This document shows, one piece after another, positions 58,409 through 64,000 of a stretch of 64,000 nucleotides of DNA (positions within the stretch are counted from its first letter, which is position 1; every line of letters starts with the position of its first letter). The stretch is from the NCBI RefSeq assembly GCF_000516985.1, contig NW_006917102.1, positions 2,117,681 to 2,181,680 of the forward strand, read 5' to 3'. A program made the translations under genes and the position numbers. This DNA is from Pestalotiopsis fici W106-1. Taxonomy: Eukaryota > Ascomycota > Sordariomycetes > Amphisphaeriales > Sporocadaceae. The notes under the pieces were generated by a model. It did not search any database. It was not told the origin of the DNA and saw only the letters and a program-made list of their open reading frames with translations.

Positions 58409-59234
58409 TTAGTGCACGCTTGGGATATTTTTCACCATGTTGATACCATCGCCGCCGCCACTTTGATCATGAGGCTTGTTGATTCTTTGAAACCCCACCC
58501 TCTCGTAGAATGTGACCACCTTTTCATTCTCGGCTGCAATACCGATCCAGATACCCTGGCCATACTGCTGAGAGCTGTCCCTGACGCTCTTGACAAAGGC
58601 GTCGATTAGTTTTGGGCCCCAACCTTTGCCTTGCCACGTCTCCAGCAGGTCTATATGCATGGTGGCTCGCCACTTGTCGGTCAAATGTTCGTTGCCATGG
58701 AACAAGAGCCACTGAACGTTGTAAGCGGTCTGAGCCATGGCAACGACATTGACCTTGTGGCCGTCGCCGGTCGTGGTACCGGGCGCCGTCAGTCCCAGGA
58801 GCGAGTCGTCCATGATGGTCCAGGGCTCGCGGGTCTCGAGGTTCGAGGGTGCGGCAACGGTGGGGGTTAGCACCGAGGTCACGTAGGATGGATAAGCGGC
58901 GGCAAAGGCGTGTATGTCTGGACACCCAATGCAGTACCCGACGGCCTTTCCCGAACCGTCATCCAGAACCCAGCAGGTGGATGGCGAGAGAAACGTGTAC
59001 TGGTGCGTCCATAGATATGGCGACAGCTTGGTGGCTACTGGGGAAGATGAGAGGGAGAGAGGAAGGGTGGCGCGGCACTGTCGGTCTGTGTCAGTGACGG
59101 ATGTCGAGTGTGCGTGTGTGTGTGTGTGTGTGTGTACGTAGAAACGGGGAGGAGAGGGAGGCCCAGCGGTGGCAACGTACAATATGAGCGCAGGCTTCAG
59201 AATCAGTTTCCTGATAGCGGCGTATAAAGGCCAT
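58409..59234 (-). CDS. GNAT-family N-acetyltransferase
   Basis: Two exons on the minus strand, 59181-59234 and 58409-59077, both phase 0, giving 240 aa. The intron 59078-59180 has donor GTACGT and acceptor ACAG and contains a (CA)n repeat on this strand. The N-terminus MAFIRRYQETDSEACAHI is the typical first strand and helix of GNAT proteins. Motif A is ETWQGKGWGPKLIDAF, with the Q-x-x-G-x-G type acetyl-CoA loop, preceded by the strand RATMHIDLL. Motif B is WIGIAAENEKVVTFYERVGFQRI, with the conserved N...YER-GF. The fold transfers acetyl from acetyl-CoA to an amine; the acceptor is unknown. The central part (about 95-165) is longer than in minimal GNATs. A frame running through the intron to 59260 is not the gene. 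Confidence 0.85.
59114..59135. repeat. (GT)11 microsatellite inside the acetyltransferase intron
   Basis: Eleven GT units on the plus strand (CA on the coding strand) lie within the single intron of the acetyltransferase gene, between donor and acceptor. Length changes would not alter the protein but would alter the distance to the 3' splice site. Confidence 0.85.
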
Positions 59235-59857
59235 TGTAAACTAGATTGCAGACGGCCCAATCTCTGACATGAGTGTGATGGGAGTTTGGGGGGTAAGGGA
59301 GAAGATGTTGTGTGTAGACGACCTCAAGTCTAGGCTTCTGATACCCCTCTGCCTCCAATGTCGCCAAAATTGACCACTACTATTTATTCGTTTCACAGGC
59401 ACGAAAAGTGTCGTACTGGGTGAGACGAGAGAGTTTTGTGGTGATAATGTACGCACCCGATGGATAGATAGCTAGGTAACCTAGGTTAGCTATTTATGGA
59501 ACAGCCTTTCAGAGGGGCAGCAGCAACAGTTGCCAATCTAGAGGTAAACGTAGTATGTAACCCCACTTTCCCCATTTGTGTGGCAGCAGCCAGCCATATA
59601 TATATATATATATATATGTACGTATACACACATACATGCAAGTACAAGTATGAATAGATATCTATATATCTTCAGTGCCACCAATTGGATAATCGAAAAA
59701 TCACATTTTGTGAGACGGATTTGCATCCGGATGCTGGTGTAGAAATATACACGGGAAACGATTTGTATTCGCGGTGTTTCGGTCAAGGCGGTCATTATCG
59801 GTGTGGCTGCCTGATGATATCTATCAACAGCGTGGATATATGAAAATATATACTCGG
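59235..59857. other. Intergenic, promoter of the acetyltransferase gene; holds an AT repeat
   Basis: About 620 bp between two minus-strand genes. An (AT)11 run lies at 59596-59617, and TAGGT motifs are near 59471. No gene is seen. Confidence 0.55.
59596..59617. repeat. (AT)11 microsatellite
   Basis: Eleven AT units, followed by GTACGTATAC. It lies in the spacer between two minus-strand genes. Confidence 0.85.
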
Positions 59858-60313
59858 CTACTGGGTCTCTGTTTCTTTCTTGGATTCACTCTTTGGCTCT
59901 GGTTCTCCCTTTTTGGGTTCATTCTTTGACCCAGCCTCATTTTCATAGTCGCCTCCCTGCTTCTCATACTCTTTTGCCAATTTGGAGGCCTGGAATTTAT
60001 CATATAAGTTAGTGTATCCATATACTTGATATATGAAAGACATTTGTTACCTTCCATGCCGACCATTGACCTTCACCGCCGCCGCTCTTGTTGGGCTCTT
60101 GTTTGATTTCTGCACAGTACATATGATGATTAGATAACCTTCAAAATGTGAGGGCACATTGACAGCCCATGCCACCAACCTTCTTTGAGACTCTCTCGCA
60201 GTTCGGGATCGGTTGGCTTTCCTATACGCAGACGATTTTATTTTTATTAGTCCCAATGCCATGATTATTCAGTCGAGCCCTTGATGCCTCCTCCTACCTT
60301 TACTTGAGCCCAT
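59858..60313 (-). CDS. Small hydrophilic fungal protein, 82 aa, four coding exons; function unknown
   Basis: Four exons on the minus strand: 60298-60313, 60180-60221, 60051-60109 and 59858-59989. Introns (GTAGGA...ATAG, GTTGGT...GCAG, GTAACA...CCAG) all close in phase. The product reads MGSSKGKPTDPELRES, then KSGGGEGQWSAWKASKLAK, then EKQGGDYENEAG, and ends in a Lys/Glu/Pro-rich tail. There is no signal peptide, membrane segment or Cys. I recognise this as a short conserved ascomycete protein type (KGKPTDP ... QWSAWK ... GGDYENE) without an assigned role. The high charge and small size fit an unstructured stress-type or binding protein, but that is inference. The three introns in so short a gene and the 16-nt first exon make automatic annotation likely to fail here. 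Confidence 0.8.
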
Positions 60314-62344
60314 ATTGTAAGTGATTATTTTGGGTTTCTTTTTCACCTTGTTCGTTCGACTTGCGTGCTTTGCTGCGTGATTGATTTGTTTCAACAGACT
60401 TCTTGATGGCGTAGAGAATAGAGATGGAGTCAAAAGAGAATATAACTTTTGGAATTCTCGCGGAAAACTCCAAGTACAAATATGATGATAAAGACATGCG
60501 AGTCTATGACGACTGCGATATTCCACATGGAGAAAAGGAAATAAATACTACATGGCGTCTAACGAGGAATGCAGGAACCAGTTGGCAGTGGCAGTGGCAG
60601 CCTTAGCGCCGGGAGTGGCCGTGCAGATTACATCATTGACACATGGACGACGGGGTCGTTTGTCTGCTGTAATCATCAACCTAGATACATGTTTAGAAAT
60701 GGAATGTAGTCAAAAGTGAAGGCTGCGATACTAGCCATCATCAAAGACTGGGAGGTTTCCGGGCCATTGACCATGGGTCAGGTCAGTCTGGTGCTTTGGT
60801 GGTCTCATTAATGCCCCGACACAATGGTAGACACATGGCTCCTTAAAAAGAGAAAGACAATGACCAATATTCACATTCTTCTTTCCCCAGGCTTCTCCCT
60901 TTTGCTGGCTTCATCAAGGACGCGTGACGCGCAGGACTTGGGGGGAGAATTTCGGGGAAATACGCCCTGATCATCTTTGACCGACTCGATGAAACTTACT
61001 CGGTGCCCTCGGGGGGCCGTCCATCTCCATGGTGCATTGACGGACGATCCAACTACCGTGAAAGGGTTGACCATGGCAATTTTTATTTTTTTTTTTATTT
61101 TTTCTTGGGAACCTCCTCCTCGTTGCCTTCTTTTTGACAAGCCACCATGACATGTTTGTGTCAATGTTGATGGTCAATACCGCGGGAATACCTCCAACCT
61201 TGGAATAGGTAGTCGCGTTAAAACCTCGCCTCCCAAACTCACAAGATACCATGACCAGAGTAGAGAGCGAGCAAAGCTTTGCCCCGGACCAGATGGGCTC
61301 GCTCTACTCTGGCTGCTGCGTAGGTGGCACAGGTGGGAGCGACAAGTGATGGATTGGACCAATTTTCCCTCGGAGGGGGGGGAGACAAGAGCCTTGGCTG
61401 ACGATGATTTCGTGGCTCTGCCAATCACAAAACCAGCCATGTCAACGCCGGTCTCGCTAGGCTGACAGACGAGAGGAGCGAATCATGTCTGCCCATTAGA
61501 AGTTGACATGCTCTAATTGAATGACGCTGGCCAGTCACGAGCGACGGCATGGGCAATGCTGCGCGCGCTAAGCCCCACGATCAATTCTTCATGGGCTCGG
61601 AGTCCCCAAAAACCAAAAAAATCTGGGGTGGTTTTTTTTGGTATCTGGGGTTGGGCTTTGTGCGGGGGTGACCCCCGTATAGCTTGTACCTACAATACCA
61701 TAGTCGGAAAACGTCTCTAGAGTCGCTCAAGACGGGAGGACGAGGCCATCTCTGATTCGACAAGGACGGAGGCGATGCGGGGTTGAGTTTGAGAGACTTT
61801 GACTCATCCCTAGGCAAATGTCATTGAACCTTACTCGCCTACAAGACGCAAAGGGGATCTGAGGTGTCGTCGACAATATAGGTAGCAGGCAGTAACACGG
61901 CGAGGGGCGCGGGGGATGGGGGATGGGGGCGAGCAGGGGAAAGAAGATGATGAGACGGCGTGTGGGCACACCAAGATCATTGGCTGGTTTTAATTTAGTA
62001 GGCGTCTTTGGAACTGCGCCGATCTGGAGGCTTGAACATCAGCCCATCCCCATCATCCGGTTATTGACCGAGTGGGTTGGGGGAATTTGTGAACCCACGG
62101 CACGAATGGGAATTAAATAGTATCGCTGTGGTCCGAGTGTATATATATGAGAGAGACTGCCCCTTTGCTTCTGCTTTGTGCTTAGTCCTCTTGAACTATT
62201 CTTGTCCTTTTCTTTTGGGTGTCATCATTTAACATTCACCTTCCAAATCAACAGAGAGAGAAAACAACCACTTTACTTGTATATATATCTTGCTCTCAAC
62301 CCCCCCAAAAAACTACCAAGACCACTACCAAATCCTTCATTACC
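60314..62344. other. Intergenic between divergent genes, no supported gene
   Basis: About 2 kb between the minus-strand 82-aa gene and the plus-strand microprotein gene. It holds both promoters. Small frames near 60871-61440 have no pattern. T and G runs at 61081-61099 and 61375-61381 are the only low-complexity parts of note. Confidence 0.5.
62139..62148 (+). promoter_or_regulatory. TATA box and CT-rich initiator zone of the microprotein gene
   Basis: GTATATATATGA lies about 200 bp before the ATG at 62345, followed by a CT-rich zone (62161-62220) and an A-rich leader with CAACA and AACAACCAC motifs just upstream. This arrangement is typical of highly expressed filamentous fungal genes. Confidence 0.5.
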
Positions 62345-62446
62345 ATGTCTCCCTACTCAAAGTACTGCTGCAAATGCGGCGGCATGCTCGTCATTAGCAA
62401 CAAATGCACGTCTTGTCAACATACGGAATGTGGCAGTTGCTTGTGA
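62345..62446 (+). CDS. Cys-rich microprotein (33 aa) with zinc-knuckle-like spacing
   Basis: A 33-aa frame, MSPYSKYCCKCGG then KCTSCQHTECGSCL, with eight Cys: YCCKC, then CTSC, then CGSC. The CxxC pairs suggest one zinc ribbon or a small metal-binding knuckle. The ATG sits in a good context (ttcattaccATG) after a TATA box and CT-rich leader. Splicing is possible: donor TT|GTGAGG at 62444 with acceptor TGCAG at 62648 keeps the frame and would add about 20 residues (starting EWRLQRDTNEAIAE), ending at 62709. Using acceptor 62505 would instead give a stop at once, leaving the same 33 aa. I recognise this as a type of very small CCxC...CxxC protein seen in fungi, without an assigned function. It would be missed by a 100-aa cutoff. 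Confidence 0.55.
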   Translation: MSPYSKYCCKCGGMLVISNKCTSCQHTECGSCL

Positions 62447-62709
62447 GGGGACATCCCTTCTTCTCGGTGCCAAAAATTGGACCCGCAGCTCCTACATTAA
62501 TACAGGTAAGAGGGCAAAACTGCTGCATTGGTGTAGTAGCATCATCACATGGGCAATTCACAGTCATAGCTAACCCTGGCCTAGATTTCCACGACCAATC
62601 TACTGGTCCATGTATTGATTATTTGTTCTTGATTCTGCTTGTTTGCAGGGAATGGCGTTTACAAAGAGATACCAATGAAGCGATAGCAGAAGCCAACTTC
62701 AGGACATGA

Positions 62710-63166
62710 CGAAGTAGCCAGATTGGATTTCATGATTTGGAGTGCAAAGGAAATGCTCCATTTTGCCCGTCGACGGCGCATTAATGCAATTTGAAAATAT
62801 AACAACACAAATTTGACTACACTGAAAAAAAGAAAAATTGAAAAAAGGTGACGGGAGTTGGACCAGTGGGCCAACGGTGATGATTGACGTCCGTTCATGT
62901 GCGACATGATGAGAAACACCTTTGATTATTGCGACTTGGAAAGACTATATATTTCTATGACGAAAAGCAATGCTTCCATCGAGTGTTCAGCCAGCAGCAA
63001 GATGACCACCAATGGGTCCATCATGGCTTATCTGTTGGTCTTTTACCTCAATACTCACTTGTAGGGGTGGTGGTGGTGGTGGTGTCCGTGTAAATATACA
63101 TCTCAGTCTACCAAGATTCCCGGAACATCAGATGCCCAGGAGTCGGGCCCAGTTTCTTCCCCCCAT
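62710..63166. other. Convergent 3' region, no supported gene
   Basis: About 460 bp between the microprotein gene and the dehydrogenase gene. It contains a (GGT)n run near 63065-63081 and nothing else distinctive. Confidence 0.55.
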
Positions 63167-64000
63167 CTACGGCACAAAGACAAGGCGTCCCTTGATCGAC
63201 TTGTCATCCCACGAGTTTTCGATATCGGCAAGTGGTATCTGTGTTGTAGCTGGTGCAGGCCACTTTGCTGCAAGGGGTACCAGCTTCTGCAACTCGCTGG
63301 CCAATGCCGACATGCTCCAGCTCCCAGGCCCGGCACCTCTAATGGTGAGGTTGGTAGACCTTAGCAGAGGCCCTGGCAGCGACATGTCGGCCTTGCCAGA
63401 AAGGGTGCCGATTTGAATGTACTGCACCGCCTTCTTGGTGCGCAGACTTGTGAGCAAGTGGTGGGCGAGGTCGCCATAGACGTAATCAAGAATGACATCT
63501 GGCTCGACAGCGGAAAAGTCGGTATCCGTCATCTTGTCCCCGAGGACAATGTAGTCGTCGAGCGCCTCGACAGCCCTCAGTGCCGTCTCGTCCCTCGCGA
63601 CGCCAATGACTTTGGCAGCGCCCAGGGCCTTGGCAGAGTGCACAGCCAGGCGCCCACTGGCGCTGGTGGCGCCCACGATCAGAGCCGTCCAGTCGGCAGC
63701 AAGATGACTTGTACGCTGTGTAATGGCCATCCAGCTGGACATGGCCGGGTTGACGCTCGCCGCAAAGGAGACGGGGTCTGTCCCTGAGGGCAATGCGACC
63801 AGACTGCTGCGCGGTACGTTGACATACTCGGCAAAGGTGCCAAAGTGGTCACTGATGTGCATGAAGTAGTAGATGGAGCCAGTGGACTCATCGCGACCGA
63901 CTCCATCGACGCCGGGCAGGTGAGGGAGGGTCTTTGCTGAATAGTGACGTCCGGCGGCACGAGAGCGCACGACTTGATGGGCACCGGCAGCCAAGACACG
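63167..64000 (-). CDS. Medium-chain dehydrogenase/reductase (zinc-type alcohol dehydrogenase-like), 5' part cut by the window edge
   Basis: The frame is open from the right edge (64000) to the stop at 63167, giving 277 visible residues; the N-terminus lies outside. The visible part starts in the GroES-like domain (GAHQVVRSRAAGRHYSAK, PHLPGVDGVGRD) and continues with FGTFAEYVNVPRSSLVALP. The cofactor-binding Rossmann part has LIVGATSASGRLAVHSAKALGA and KVIGVARDE, a glycine-rich loop for NAD(P)H. I see no Cys/His set for the structural zinc, so it belongs to the quinone-oxidoreductase/enoyl-reductase side of the family. It ends in KSIKGRLVFVP, the usual C-terminus. Substrate unknown. No neighbouring biosynthetic gene is visible within the window, but the left boundary of a cluster could lie here. 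Confidence 0.85.
   Translation of the reverse strand, partial: RVLAAGAHQVVRSRAAGRHYSAKTLPHLPGVDGVGRDESTGSIYYFMHISDHFGTFAEYVNVPRSSLVALPSGTDPVSFAASVNPAMSSWMAITQRTSHLAADWTALIVGATSASGRLAVHSAKALGAAKVIGVARDETALRAVEALDDYIVLGDKMTDTDFSAVEPDVILDYVYGDLAHHLLTSLRTKKAVQYIQIGTLSGKADMSLPGPLLRSTNLTIRGAGPGSWSMSALASELQKLVPLAAKWPAPATTQIPLADIENSWDDKSIKGRLVFVP

Noticed and set aside
59181..59260. Continuous frame through the acetyltransferase intron to 59260
   Set aside because: The (CA)n part translates to a His-Thr repeat and the upstream part is out of frame with the GNAT N-terminus MAFIRRYQETD, which is joined by a proper GT-AG intron.
1..64000. CRISPR arrays, insertion sequences, rRNA genes and intact transposons
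   Set aside because: No regularly spaced repeats, terminal inverted repeats with transposase, reverse transcriptase motifs or rRNA-like stretches were seen by eye.

Overview
The window is chromosomal DNA from a filamentous ascomycete (Pezizomycotina, most like Sordariomycetes, possibly Hypocreales). The evidence is long intergenic spaces, GT-AG introns of about 50-110 nt (one near 350 nt) with GTAAGT-like donors and CTAAC/CTGAC-like branch sites, tRNA genes with introns, and typically fungal protein families: a TOR kinase, a hybrid histidine kinase, a VWA-Hint protein and a Pex24/DysF peroxin. The species cannot be fixed from the sequence. I see no operon, CRISPR array, rRNA or intact transposon. 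All exon structures were worked out by eye from splice signals and reading-frame arithmetic.

Layout, left part (1-25 kb): a dysferlin-domain peroxin (59-2108, -); an unrecognised 832-aa protein with a PWWP-like segment and a CxxH...H...H motif (3755-6366, -); an AT-rich spacer holding a small cysteine-rich gene (about 7791-8246, -); an alpha/beta hydrolase (10564-11604, +); the whole TOR kinase gene, 2436 aa in five coding exons and ending in the FATC signature (12114-20098, -); and, divergent from it, rtf2 (21688-22539, +), which converges on the glucosidase II beta subunit (22918-24893, -).

Middle part (25-44 kb): tRNA-Val(CAC) with an intron; a Pho89-type sodium/phosphate symporter (29376-31365, +) with two CACGTG boxes upstream; a weak 127-aa hypothetical gene; a 78-aa SERF/zinc-finger protein; tRNA-His(GTG) with an intron; a VWA-Vwaint-Hint protein (35236-37688, +); and an 1183-aa hybrid histidine kinase (39321-43698, +).

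Right part (44-64 kb): about 10.4 kb with no gene I can support and a 100-N assembly gap; then a 1235-aa disordered conserved protein (54136-57843, +); a GNAT acetyltransferase (58409-59234, -); an 82-aa four-exon basic protein (59858-60313, -); a 33-aa Cys-rich microprotein behind a strong-looking TATA promoter (62345-62446, +); and a medium-chain dehydrogenase/reductase cut by the right edge (63167-64000, -).

The genes are mostly unrelated housekeeping and signalling functions, not a cluster. A loose nutrient theme (TOR, PHO89, hybrid kinase) is probably coincidence. The most unusual items are the VWA-Hint protein, the bacterial-like sensor module on the hybrid kinase, the Cys-rich microproteins, the PWWP-like protein and the large gene-free block.
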